Positions 16,105 through 24,521 of a DNA stretch of 64,000 nucleotides are shown here, one piece after another. How positions within the stretch are numbered: position 1 is the stretch's first letter; every line of letters starts with the position of its first letter. This stretch comes from Flavobacteriaceae bacterium PS02293 (GTDB lineage: Bacteria; Bacteroidota; Bacteroidia; Flavobacteriales; Weeksellaceae). Both the position numbers and the translations under genes were made by a program. Under the pieces are notes generated by a model. It did no database searches, had not been told where the DNA came from, and was given only the letters and a program-made list of their open reading frames with translations. The stretch spans positions 62,001 to 126,000 of the forward strand of contig JASCOV010000010.1 in NCBI GenBank assembly GCA_029960045.1, read 5' to 3'.

Positions 16105-17058
16105 TTATTTTCTTTTAAGTACTTTTTTAACAGCTTCTACAATGGATTCTGCATTAAGTCCGTATTTTTCCATCAGTTCTGAAGGTGTTCCGCTTTCTCC
16201 GAAGCTATCATTCACTGCAACATATTCCTGTGGTGCTAAATGTTCTGTAATTAATAGCTGAGCAACACTGTCGCCCAATCCGCCAAGTCTATTATGTTCT
16301 TCAGCTGTTACGATGCAACCTGTTTTTTTGATTGATTTTATAATCGCTTCAGAATCCAAAGGTTTGATGGTATGAATATTAATAATTTCTGCATCAATTC
16401 CCTGTGCTTCCAATATTTCGCCAGCTTTGATGGCTTCCCAAACCAAATGTCCGGTTGCAACGATTGTCACATCTTTTCCTTCGTTCACCATCCATGCTTT
16501 TCCGATTTCGAATGTTTGATTTTCATCCGTAAAAACTGGAATTACAGGTCTTCCGAATCTTAGATAAACCGGACCGTGATGTTCTGCAATTGCAATAGTT
16601 GCTGCTTTGGTTTGATTGTAATCGCAAGTATTAATCACCGTCATTCCGGGAAGCATTTTCATTAATCCAATATCTTCCAAAATCTGATGTGTCGCACCAT
16701 CTTCACCTAAAGTCAATCCTGCGTGAGAAGCACAAATTTTTACATTCTTATCCGAATAAGCCACCGACTGACGAATCTGATCGTAAACCCTTCCTGTAGA
16801 AAAATTTGCAAATGTTCCCGTAAATGGAATCTTTCCCTGAATCGCCAAACCCGCTGCAATTCCTATCATATTAGCTTCTGCAATTCCAATCTGGAAAAAT
16901 CTTTCCGGTGCTTTTTCTATGAATTTCTCCATTTTCAGAGAACCGATAAGGTCTGCGCACAGTGCTACAACGTCAGGATTTTTGTCCGCCAATTCTGCCA
17001 ATCCGGCGCCGAATCCGCTTCTGGTGTCTTTGCTTTCTGTGTATGTATATTTTTTCAT
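16105..17058 (-). CDS. Transketolase, C-terminal subunit
   Basis: A 317-residue protein holding the pyrimidine-binding and C-terminal domains of transketolase. IAEANMIGIAAGLA carries the catalytic Glu that activates thiamine diphosphate. The ATGHLVWEAIKAGEIL and TAEEHNRLGGLGD regions are the C-terminal domain. It pairs with the adjacent N-terminal subunit, 11 bp upstream, to make a split transketolase interconverting xylulose-5-P, ribose-5-P and other pentose phosphate intermediates. As the last gene of the xylan locus it gives extra capacity for xylulose-5-phosphate. Confidence 0.93.
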   Translation of the reverse strand: MKKYTYTESKDTRSGFGAGLAELADKNPDVVALCADLIGSLKMEKFIEKAPERFFQIGIAEANMIGIAAGLAIQGKIPFTGTFANFSTGRVYDQIRQSVAYSDKNVKICASHAGLTLGEDGATHQILEDIGLMKMLPGMTVINTCDYNQTKAATIAIAEHHGPVYLRFGRPVIPVFTDENQTFEIGKAWMVNEGKDVTIVATGHLVWEAIKAGEILEAQGIDAEIINIHTIKPLDSEAIIKSIKKTGCIVTAEEHNRLGGLGDSVAQLLITEHLAPQEYVAVNDSFGESGTPSELMEKYGLNAESIVEAVKKVLKRK

Positions 17059-17069
17059 TGTTATTAGTT

Positions 17070-17918
17070 TTAATAATCACCCAAAGTTTCTTCTAATTGG
17101 TCTAGTGCTTTTTGCAATTGCTCATCATTAGGTGCTTTTCCGTGCCAATCGTGCGTTCCCATCATATAATCTACACCGTGACCCATTCCGGTTTTCAGCA
17201 GAATACAGATTGGTTGTCCTTTTCCGGTCAAAGATTTTGCTTCGTCCAGAACTTTAACAATTTCTTCCAAATCATTTCCATTTTCTACTTCCAGAACTTT
17301 CCAGTCAAATGCTTCGAATTTTGTTTTAAGACTGCCTAAAGAAAGGACTTTGGAAGTTGGTCCATCGATTTGCTGACCGTTATAATCTACAGTTGCAATC
17401 AGATTATCAACCTTGTTGTGAGATGCGTACATTATCGCTTCCCAGTTTTGACCTTCCTGCAATTCGCCATCACCGTGAAGACTGAAAACCAAGTTCTCAT
17501 CTTTGTCTAATTTCTTACCGATGGCGTGACCAATTGCAACAGACAAACCTTGTCCAAGTGAACCTGAAGCAATACGAACTCCCGGCAGACCTTCGTGTGT
17601 TGTTGGATGACCTTGCAATCTGGAATTTAGTTTTCTGAAAGTGGCTAATTCTGATTTGTCAAAATAACCGGCGTGTGCCAAAATGCTATAGAAAACCGGC
17701 GAAATATGACCATTGGAAAGATAAAATGCATCTTCGCCTTTAGCTTTCATATCGAAGCCTTCTTTGCGTTTCATTGCATCAAAATGCAAGGCTACTAAAA
17801 AATCTGTGCAACCCAAAGAACCTCCCGGATGTCCGGATTGGCAAGCGTGAACCATTCTTACAATATCTCTCCTAACCTGAGAAGCGATACTTTGTAATTT
17901 TGAAATATCGTGAGCCAT
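17070..17918 (-). CDS. Transketolase, N-terminal (TPP-binding) subunit
   Basis: A 282-residue protein carrying the diphosphate-binding half of transketolase. The ThDP motif begins at HGDGELQEGQNWEA and ends near VDYNGQ, matching GDG-N spacing. HPGGSLGCTDFL and GHPTTHEGLPGVRIASGSLG are active-site His-containing segments of this family. The neighbouring gene encodes the missing half, so the enzyme is a heteromer, a common arrangement where a second transketolase serves a dedicated sugar pathway. Confidence 0.93.
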   Translation of the reverse strand: MAHDISKLQSIASQVRRDIVRMVHACQSGHPGGSLGCTDFLVALHFDAMKRKEGFDMKAKGEDAFYLSNGHISPVFYSILAHAGYFDKSELATFRKLNSRLQGHPTTHEGLPGVRIASGSLGQGLSVAIGHAIGKKLDKDENLVFSLHGDGELQEGQNWEAIMYASHNKVDNLIATVDYNGQQIDGPTSKVLSLGSLKTKFEAFDWKVLEVENGNDLEEIVKVLDEAKSLTGKGQPICILLKTGMGHGVDYMMGTHDWHGKAPNDEQLQKALDQLEETLGDY

Positions 17919-17924
17919 AATCGA

Positions 17925-18578
17925 TTATTGCATTTTTTGTGAATCCTTGATGAACTGCTCCAATCCACTATCTGTCAAAGGATGCTTAAGTAAAGATAAA
18001 ATCGGCTGAATAGGACAAGTCACGACATCTGCTCCGATTTTTGCACAATTGATAATATGCATTGCGTGACGAACAGAAGCGGCAAGAATCTCAGTTTCAA
18101 AACCGTAATTATCAAAAATCAATCTTATTTCTTCAATCAAATTCAGACTGTCTGTTGAGATATCGTCCAATCTTCCTAAGAATGGCGAAACATAAGTTGC
18201 TCCGGCTTTTGCTGCCAAAAGCGCTTGTCCAGCAGAGAAAATCAAAGTACAGTTGGTTTTGATTCCTTTGTTCGAGAAATATTTTAAAGCTTTGATTCCG
18301 TCTTTTATCATTGGGATTTTCACCACAATATTTGGATGAATCTGCGCAAGAATATCGCCTTCTGCAATCATTTCTTCGTAAGTTGTAGAAAGAACTTCTG
18401 CAGAGATATCGCCATCTACAATGTCGCAAATGTCTTTGTAATGTTTAAGAATAGCTTCGTTTCCGCTGATGCCTTCTTTTGCCATTAATGATGGATTGGT
18501 TGTTACACCGTCAAGAATTCCTAAGTCATTCGCTTCTCTTATCTGCTCCAAATTGGCAGTGTCGATGAAAAATTTCAT
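17925..18578 (-). CDS. Transaldolase / fructose-6-phosphate aldolase family protein
   Basis: A 217-residue short transaldolase (TalC/Fsa subgroup). DTANLEQIREANDLGILDGVTTNPSL-type sequence opens the barrel, VVKIPM carries the Schiff-base Lys, and TYVSPFLGRLDD is the conserved phosphate-site region. In this group most members with pentose-phosphate context act as true transaldolases. It starts the tal-tktN-tktC trio, 6 bp before the transketolase N subunit, so it likely completes the nonoxidative branch for xylose carbon. Confidence 0.92.
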   Translation of the reverse strand: MKFFIDTANLEQIREANDLGILDGVTTNPSLMAKEGISGNEAILKHYKDICDIVDGDISAEVLSTTYEEMIAEGDILAQIHPNIVVKIPMIKDGIKALKYFSNKGIKTNCTLIFSAGQALLAAKAGATYVSPFLGRLDDISTDSLNLIEEIRLIFDNYGFETEILAASVRHAMHIINCAKIGADVVTCPIQPILSLLKHPLTDSGLEQFIKDSQKMQ

Positions 18579-18632
18579 TATGATTTTTAAGTTTAAGGTT
18601 TTTAAATTTTATTAATTTTCTTTGAATGAGAA

Positions 18633-20669
18633 TCAATTATGATGTCCCATATTCAATTTTATTTTCTCCAAATCTTCCAGTTCGTGAACAGGACGTTCTA
18701 TATCATAAGGAATTGGTTGCTTTGAAAATTTCTGGAAATAAAGTAGACAAGCATCCTTCCACCAAACCGCATCTTTTGCCTGAATTTTCAATCTCGATTG
18801 AACAGATTTGAACCGATCTTCATCTACGTAAGTTTGTAATTTATCCCAAGTTTTTTGATAATCCCGAACATTTTTCATACCTGTATCGTATTTGAAACAA
18901 AGTTCTTCCCAAAGCGTTTTCCCATCTTTCATTTTGTAATTCCAAGGAACGTGATGGAACCAAAGAATTAGATTTTCTGGCGTAGTTTTGATGTTTTCGT
19001 AAGTTTCATTTAACGGTGGAAAATATAGAGATACCGCATTACTTCCGGTTTTCGTCCTGTCAAATCCTACTCCATTCGCATCCGCTTTGTGATAGTAAAC
19101 AGGCGACCAATCGGGTCTTCCATTTTTGTAATCGCCCCAAGGTTCCGGCCCGTAATGATGTCCTGAAGCAAAAATGTGGTGAAGTCCCAGCGGCATCATA
19201 TAATCCACCGCCGTTTCTCGGGAAGACAACATTATTTCTTTTACAGGTTTTACAAAATCCTGATCATCCGTAAAAGTCATTTTTATCCACTCATCTGCAA
19301 TCTGTTCCGAAGATAAATCGTGGTTCCAAGCCAGTCTTCCGAAAGCGTACCAATTCGCTTGCGCAAAGTGATGACCTGTCCAATTCGTATCTTCTCCTAT
19401 GTTCGCAACCGCAGAAATTGCAGTGATTTTATTTTTCATCAAAGTTCCATCTGTGATTTTTGCAATCGTAGAACCTTTTCCAAATGAATAAGTATCGCTG
19501 TCTAAATTTTCCTTGAACAATGGCGCCAAATAAACCAAATGATTTGAGAACCCAAGATATTCCTGCGTGATTTGAAATTCAACCATTTCGGGCGTTTTCT
19601 TCAAAGCTCCAAATAATGGATTAAAGGCTTCTCTTGGCTGGAAATCTATCGGTCCATTTTTGATTTGAATAATCACATTATCACGAAATTTTCCATCCAA
19701 CGGAACAAATTCCAAATAAGCCTGCTTTGCCCTATCCTCTTTGCTTGGACTGTAAACAAAAGCACGCCACATAATGATTCCACCAAAAGGTTTCAATGCA
19801 TCTGCCATCATATTAGCGCCGTCTGCGTGTGTTCTTCCATAATCTTGAGGGCCGGGCTGACCTTCGGAATTGGCTTTAACCAAAAAACCACCAAAGTCAG
19901 GAATCAGTTTATAGATTTCTGAAGCTTTTCCTTTCCACCAATTTTGAACATTTTTATTCAATGGGTCAGAATTTTCTAATCCATCCAGAACTTTTGGTGA
20001 AGAGAAATTGACAGATAAATAAACTTTAATTCCATAAGGTCTGAAAATATCAGCCAAGATTTTCACTTTCTCTAAATAGTCTTTTCGAAGAATATTCGGC
20101 GAAGCATTGACATTATTAAGAACCACAGAATTGATTCCAATTGATGCATTGGCTCTTGCATATTCTTTGTAACGAGGCGAAATTTTATTAGGCAAATCTT
20201 CCCATTTCCAAAGCGAATGTCCGGCATAACCGCGCTCAATTGTTCCATCCAGATTATCCCAATGATTCAAGATTCTGACATCGTAAGAAGGCTTTTCTGT
20301 GATATTGATATTTTCCAGATTTGATTTGGTTTCCTGAAGCTGAAGAATGTGATAAACTCCGTACAGCAAACCGATTTCCTTATTTGATGAAATGATGATT
20401 TTGTCTGATGACGATTTGATTGTGTAACCGTCTTTCAGATTTTTCAAAGTCTTATCGGTTCTTAATTCAACGGCTTGTCCTTGCCAGAAATTGGTTAATT
20501 CATATTTAGCAATTTCGATGGTTGGATTGTTTCCTTTTGAAATGATTTTGTCTGCAGAAATTCCGTTTTTCACATTCGGAAAACGAAGCCATAATTGACT
20601 TCCATCTTCGGCGAACAATGAGAATGGAATTAATAAAAATATTAGAATGTAAGCTTTGAAATTTTGCAT
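18633..20669 (-). CDS. GH67 alpha-glucuronidase
   Basis: A 678-residue enzyme that removes (4-O-methyl)glucuronic acid from the non-reducing end of xylo-oligosaccharides. The start MQNFKAYILIFLLIPFSLFA gives a signal peptide; the frame upstream of it reads through a repetitive element and is rejected. GH67 hallmarks include LNHWDNLDGTIERGYAG, GINSVVLNNVNASPN, YGIKVYLSVNFSSP, LVKANSEGQPGPQDYGRTHAD and HHVPWNY. It works with GH10 and GH43 products, and its released glucuronate feeds uxaC. The locus also holds a GH115 enzyme for internal branches. Confidence 0.95.
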   Translation of the reverse strand: MQNFKAYILIFLLIPFSLFAEDGSQLWLRFPNVKNGISADKIISKGNNPTIEIAKYELTNFWQGQAVELRTDKTLKNLKDGYTIKSSSDKIIISSNKEIGLLYGVYHILQLQETKSNLENINITEKPSYDVRILNHWDNLDGTIERGYAGHSLWKWEDLPNKISPRYKEYARANASIGINSVVLNNVNASPNILRKDYLEKVKILADIFRPYGIKVYLSVNFSSPKVLDGLENSDPLNKNVQNWWKGKASEIYKLIPDFGGFLVKANSEGQPGPQDYGRTHADGANMMADALKPFGGIIMWRAFVYSPSKEDRAKQAYLEFVPLDGKFRDNVIIQIKNGPIDFQPREAFNPLFGALKKTPEMVEFQITQEYLGFSNHLVYLAPLFKENLDSDTYSFGKGSTIAKITDGTLMKNKITAISAVANIGEDTNWTGHHFAQANWYAFGRLAWNHDLSSEQIADEWIKMTFTDDQDFVKPVKEIMLSSRETAVDYMMPLGLHHIFASGHHYGPEPWGDYKNGRPDWSPVYYHKADANGVGFDRTKTGSNAVSLYFPPLNETYENIKTTPENLILWFHHVPWNYKMKDGKTLWEELCFKYDTGMKNVRDYQKTWDKLQTYVDEDRFKSVQSRLKIQAKDAVWWKDACLLYFQKFSKQPIPYDIERPVHELEDLEKIKLNMGHHN

Positions 20670-20704
20670 TTGAAAAGGTTTTATCCAGAGGTTTTTACCT
20701 GCGA

Positions 20705-20800
20705 TTATTATTGAACCCTTTCGGGTTCGTTGTTGGTTTCCATTATGTTTCCATAGGTTGCACCTACGGCTATTCATATTGAACCCTTCGAGTTCTGTGG
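20705..20800. repeat. REP-like palindromic element upstream of GH67
   Basis: Between the GH43 and GH67 genes lie several short palindromes: GAACCC-TTTC-GGGTTC (20713-20728), TAGGT-TGC-ACCTA (20754-20766) and the imperfect GAACCCTTCGAGTTC (20781-20795). The GC content is higher than in the flanks. The form suggests a dispersed REP-type repeat, possibly forming an RNA hairpin between operon genes. Dispersal cannot be checked from one window. Confidence 0.5.
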
Positions 20801-20812
20801 AAATGATTTAAT

Positions 20813-21778
20813 TTAATCTAGACCTTCGATGGTTTTGAAAGTTCCATCTTCGGTGTATTCCAATTCTACAACTTTCATACTTCTAAGCCAAGTTTTCCCT
20901 TCGCTCGGAACAGAATCGTGGAAGAATAGATACCATTTCCCTTTGAATTCTGCGATGCTGTGATGCGTTGTCCAACCAACAACCGGCGTTAAAATCACAC
21001 CTTGATAAGTGAATGGTCCATAAGGATTATCGCCAATCGCATAACACAACAGGTGAGAATCTCCAGTGGAATATGAGAAATAATATTTGTCATTATACTT
21101 GTGCATCCAAGACGCTTCGAAGAATCTGTGCGGATTGCCGTGCAATAATTCGTCTCCGTTCTTATCCAAAATCAGTAAGTCTTTTGGCTCTTCTGCAAAC
21201 TCCAGCATATCATCACTCAAAAGAGCAACTTTTGACGGAATGGCCGGTTCATCTTCATTGGGTAATAATGCAGATTCCAAAGCTTTGTTATTTCTATAAC
21301 GTTGCAATTGACCTCCCCAAATTCCTCCGAAATACATATAATGTTTGCCTTCATCCTCAAAAATACAAGGGTCGATGCTGTAGCTTCCCAACATCGGATG
21401 TTTTTCCGGAACGAAAGGCCCGGAAGGTTTGTCGCTGATAGCAACACCAATTCTGAAAATATCATTTTTATCTTTCAAAGGATAATACATATAATATTTG
21501 CCGTTTTTGTGCGCCACATCGCAATCCCACAACTGGCGACCAGCCCAAGGAATATCTTTTACAGAAAGCACAACACCATGGTCTGTAACTTCCCCATTTT
21601 CTACATCATCCAGAGAAAAAACGTGATAATCATTCATATCAAAATGGTCGCCGTTGTCATTCTCCTCTATTCCACTTTCTCTGTCGTGAGATGGATAAAT
21701 ATAAATTTTACCTTCGAAAACGTGAACAGATGGGTCTGCCATATAATCTTTCGGGAAAAGGTATTTTGCTTTGTTCAT
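20813..21778 (-). CDS. GH43 family glycosidase, cytoplasmic
   Basis: A 321-residue five-bladed propeller without signal peptide or accessory domain, probably a beta-xylosidase or alpha-L-arabinofuranosidase acting on imported oligosaccharides. Candidate catalytic residues are Asp15 (MADPSVHV), Asp136 (IDPCIFEDEG) and Glu221 (FFEASWMHKY). The gene lies between GH10 and GH67 in the xylan operon, next to a sugar symporter, which supports an intracellular xylo-oligosaccharide role. The exact specificity is not fixed by sequence alone. Confidence 0.9.
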   Translation of the reverse strand: MNKAKYLFPKDYMADPSVHVFEGKIYIYPSHDRESGIEENDNGDHFDMNDYHVFSLDDVENGEVTDHGVVLSVKDIPWAGRQLWDCDVAHKNGKYYMYYPLKDKNDIFRIGVAISDKPSGPFVPEKHPMLGSYSIDPCIFEDEGKHYMYFGGIWGGQLQRYRNNKALESALLPNEDEPAIPSKVALLSDDMLEFAEEPKDLLILDKNGDELLHGNPHRFFEASWMHKYNDKYYFSYSTGDSHLLCYAIGDNPYGPFTYQGVILTPVVGWTTHHSIAEFKGKWYLFFHDSVPSEGKTWLRSMKVVELEYTEDGTFKTIEGLD

Positions 21779-21824
21779 TTTATTAAGATGTTAGATACTA
21801 GAAATTAGATATTAGACTTTGAAA

Positions 21825-22949
21825 TTATTTTGTTTCAGCTAGTTTGATAATTTTTTCAACAACTGGTTTTGCATTACATTTGCGGTCAAAAAACAAAGCG
21901 TAATCTGTACGTCCTTTTACAGGATAATCATTTTTCCAAGACTGAGAATCTGTAACGCCCCACAATGTCACTCGACGGATTTTATCTTTATGCTTCAAGA
22001 AAAGACGGAAGAAATCTGCATATCTATCTTCCCATTTTTCCTCAACATCTTTTGGAAGACCGTTGACATAAGGATTAAATTCTTTGTTATAAGCATAAGT
22101 GTCTGCAACGTTGGCTCCTGATTGTCCTTTCGGAACAGGCAACGCACTGATATCCAATTCTGTGATATTAATTTTAACACCAGCCGATGCATATTTTTCA
22201 ATTGCATTTTCATATTCTGCCATTGTTGGACCTTCCATTGCAACGTGAGCCTGCATTCCTACGCCATCGATTCGGATTCCGCGAGACTTAAGATTCTTAA
22301 CCATTTTGATGATGGTTTCTATTTTCTTCGGATACCATTCGTTGTAATCATTGTAATACAATTCTGCGTCTGGGTCAGCTTCCTGAGTATATTTGAAAGC
22401 TAAAGGAATAAATTCTTCGCCAAGGATTTCGTAAAACTTAGATTTTCTGTAAGAACCATCTTCCATAATAGCTTCATTCACAACATCCCAGCCTTTCACT
22501 TTTCCCTTATATCGTGTAACAATCGTGTGAATATGATTTTTCATTCTTTGTTTAAGGACTTCTGCAGAAACATCTTTTCCATTCTTATCCGTAAAAAACC
22601 AAGACGATAATTGGGAATGCCAAATCAAAGTATGACCAATCGTGAACATTTTATATTTTTCTCCCAAAGCCACAAATCTATCAGCATCATCAAAGAAAAA
22701 CTCACCTTCTCTCGGTTGAATATGCATAGACTTCATACAGTTTTCTGCAACGATGGAATTAAATTGATTTTTAACAACATCATTAGATTTTTGGTCTGCT
22801 TCATAAATCTCGGACAAACCTAACGCCGCGCCAATGAAAAAATCGTCTTTGTATGCTGATTTTAATGTTAATGATTTTTCTTGCTGGGCGAAAATGCTAT
22901 TCGAAATAGTCAAAGCCACGAAGCTTAGGGAAATTATTACTTGTTTCAT
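21825..22949 (-). CDS. GH10 endo-1,4-beta-xylanase
   Basis: A 374-residue exported xylanase with a signal peptide ending near NSIFAQ, made of a single GH10 barrel. The acid/base is Glu159 in WDVVNEAI and the nucleophile is Glu264 in ITELDIS; HTLIWHSQ and WGVTDSQSW are further active-site blocks. There is no carbohydrate-binding module and no lipobox, so it is probably periplasmic and cuts long xylo-oligosaccharides brought in by SusCD. It is the main endo-acting xylanase seen in the locus. Confidence 0.96.
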   Translation of the reverse strand: MKQVIISLSFVALTISNSIFAQQEKSLTLKSAYKDDFFIGAALGLSEIYEADQKSNDVVKNQFNSIVAENCMKSMHIQPREGEFFFDDADRFVALGEKYKMFTIGHTLIWHSQLSSWFFTDKNGKDVSAEVLKQRMKNHIHTIVTRYKGKVKGWDVVNEAIMEDGSYRKSKFYEILGEEFIPLAFKYTQEADPDAELYYNDYNEWYPKKIETIIKMVKNLKSRGIRIDGVGMQAHVAMEGPTMAEYENAIEKYASAGVKINITELDISALPVPKGQSGANVADTYAYNKEFNPYVNGLPKDVEEKWEDRYADFFRLFLKHKDKIRRVTLWGVTDSQSWKNDYPVKGRTDYALFFDRKCNAKPVVEKIIKLAETK

Positions 22950-23041
22950 ATGTAGATTTTTATTGATTTTTTAAGGCCATATGTAATCGCACCATCTTGA
23001 TTGAGGTTTGCGGATTCCAATTATGGCGATTTCATATTCAA

Positions 23042-24487
23042 TTATTTTTTTCTTCTTTCTGCTAAATCTTTTTCGATTTGTATTTCCATTTTTTTATCAA
23101 TCTTATAAAAGAAAAGTAATCCACAAGCTGTAAAAAATGTGATTGCAGGGAAAATACTAACCAGCATTTTTGCTCCAGCTGCAACCGTTTCTGGCTGAAT
23201 GATATTTTCTGTTCCTTCTGAGGAAATGTATCCATATTTTCCAATGATAAAAGCAACTAAAGAACTTCCGATACTTAATCCGACTTTTAATCCAACCATC
23301 ATTGCCGAAAAGATGATTGCGGTTGCTCTTCTGTTATTTTTCCATTCAGAATAATCGGCGACATCGGCAATCATCGCCCACAAAATGGGTGTTCCGATTC
23401 CGTAAAAAAAGCCGTGTAAAATCTGAGATGTAAACATTAATCCAACTGATTTTGATGGATAGAAAATAAACAGTGCTATAAAAACTGTGGAAATAAATAA
23501 TGACGTCATAAAAACATCGCGCTTACCAAATCTATCAGCCAGTTTTTTTGAGAAAATAATCCCCATAATCATCATAATAATTCCGCCAGCATTAAATAAT
23601 CCGAAGCCTGCAGATTTAGCATCTTCTCCAAAGAAATTCATTCCAATAGAACCAAAAAATCCTGTAATTGGAGAAATGAAATTTTTAAGCGATGTTTCAT
23701 CCACATAATTATTAAAGTAATAAACATACGAACCACCTTTCATTGCCAACGTTATGAAAATCAAAGTCGTAACACATAATGTGATGACCCAAGGTTTATT
23801 TTGAAACAAATCTTTTAAATCGGCTTTCAAGCTGGATTCCTGTTCCGGTTTTGGAATTACACGTTCTTTGGTTGTGAAAAAAGTAATCAACAACATAACA
23901 GAACCAATGATTGCAAGCCAAGTCATCACATTTTCGATTCCGACTGCTTTGTCACCATTTCCAACTGACAAAATAATCGGCAACATAAAAACCTGAACAA
24001 AAAACTGCGCAAACATTACCGCTACAAATCGATAAGATGAAATACTATTTCTCTCGCCCATATCGCCCGTAATCACGCCACTCAAAGCAGAATAAGGTAA
24101 ATTATTAGCTGAATAAAGCAACAATAGCAAAGTGTAAGTAATCGCTGCATAAACCATTTTTCCTTTGTAAGAAAAGTCTGGTGTACTGAAAGCAAATAAC
24201 GCTGCAACTCCCAATGGAATTGCCGTAAACAAAATCCAAGGACGGAATTTCCCCCATTTGGTTCGTGTACGGTCTGCCAAAGCGCCAATAATCGGATTAA
24301 AACCAAATCCTGCAATCAAACCAACAGCGAGTGTAATGATAGAAGCATCCTCGGGCTTCAAGCCGTAGATGTCTGTGTAGAAATAGGCGAGATAAGTCAC
24401 CAAAGTCTGGAAAACCAGATTCGCCGCCAAATCGCCAAGACTGTAGCCTACTTTTTCTACAACTGATATTTTTTGAGTGTTGTTCAT
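23042..24487 (-). CDS. Glycoside-pentoside-hexuronide (GPH) cation symporter
   Basis: A 481-residue 12-helix inner-membrane transporter of the MFS-related GPH family. The N-terminus reads KVGYSLGDLAANLVFQ, a typical GPH opening, and ALADRTRTKWGKFRPWIL is the conserved loop after helix 2. XynP and XylP of this family carry xylosides. Lying between the acetylesterase and xylanase genes, it probably moves xylo-oligosaccharides or xylose across the inner membrane for the cytoplasmic GH43. Confidence 0.92.
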   Translation of the reverse strand: MNNTQKISVVEKVGYSLGDLAANLVFQTLVTYLAYFYTDIYGLKPEDASIITLAVGLIAGFGFNPIIGALADRTRTKWGKFRPWILFTAIPLGVAALFAFSTPDFSYKGKMVYAAITYTLLLLLYSANNLPYSALSGVITGDMGERNSISSYRFVAVMFAQFFVQVFMLPIILSVGNGDKAVGIENVMTWLAIIGSVMLLITFFTTKERVIPKPEQESSLKADLKDLFQNKPWVITLCVTTLIFITLAMKGGSYVYYFNNYVDETSLKNFISPITGFFGSIGMNFFGEDAKSAGFGLFNAGGIIMMIMGIIFSKKLADRFGKRDVFMTSLFISTVFIALFIFYPSKSVGLMFTSQILHGFFYGIGTPILWAMIADVADYSEWKNNRRATAIIFSAMMVGLKVGLSIGSSLVAFIIGKYGYISSEGTENIIQPETVAAGAKMLVSIFPAITFFTACGLLFFYKIDKKMEIQIEKDLAERRKK

Positions 24488-24521
24488 TATTTATAATTGA
24501 TATTTGATAAATGATAATTGA

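Noticed and set aside
20670..20777. N-terminal extension of GH67 to 20777
   Set aside because: It translates a repeat element and would bury the clear signal peptide that begins at 20669.
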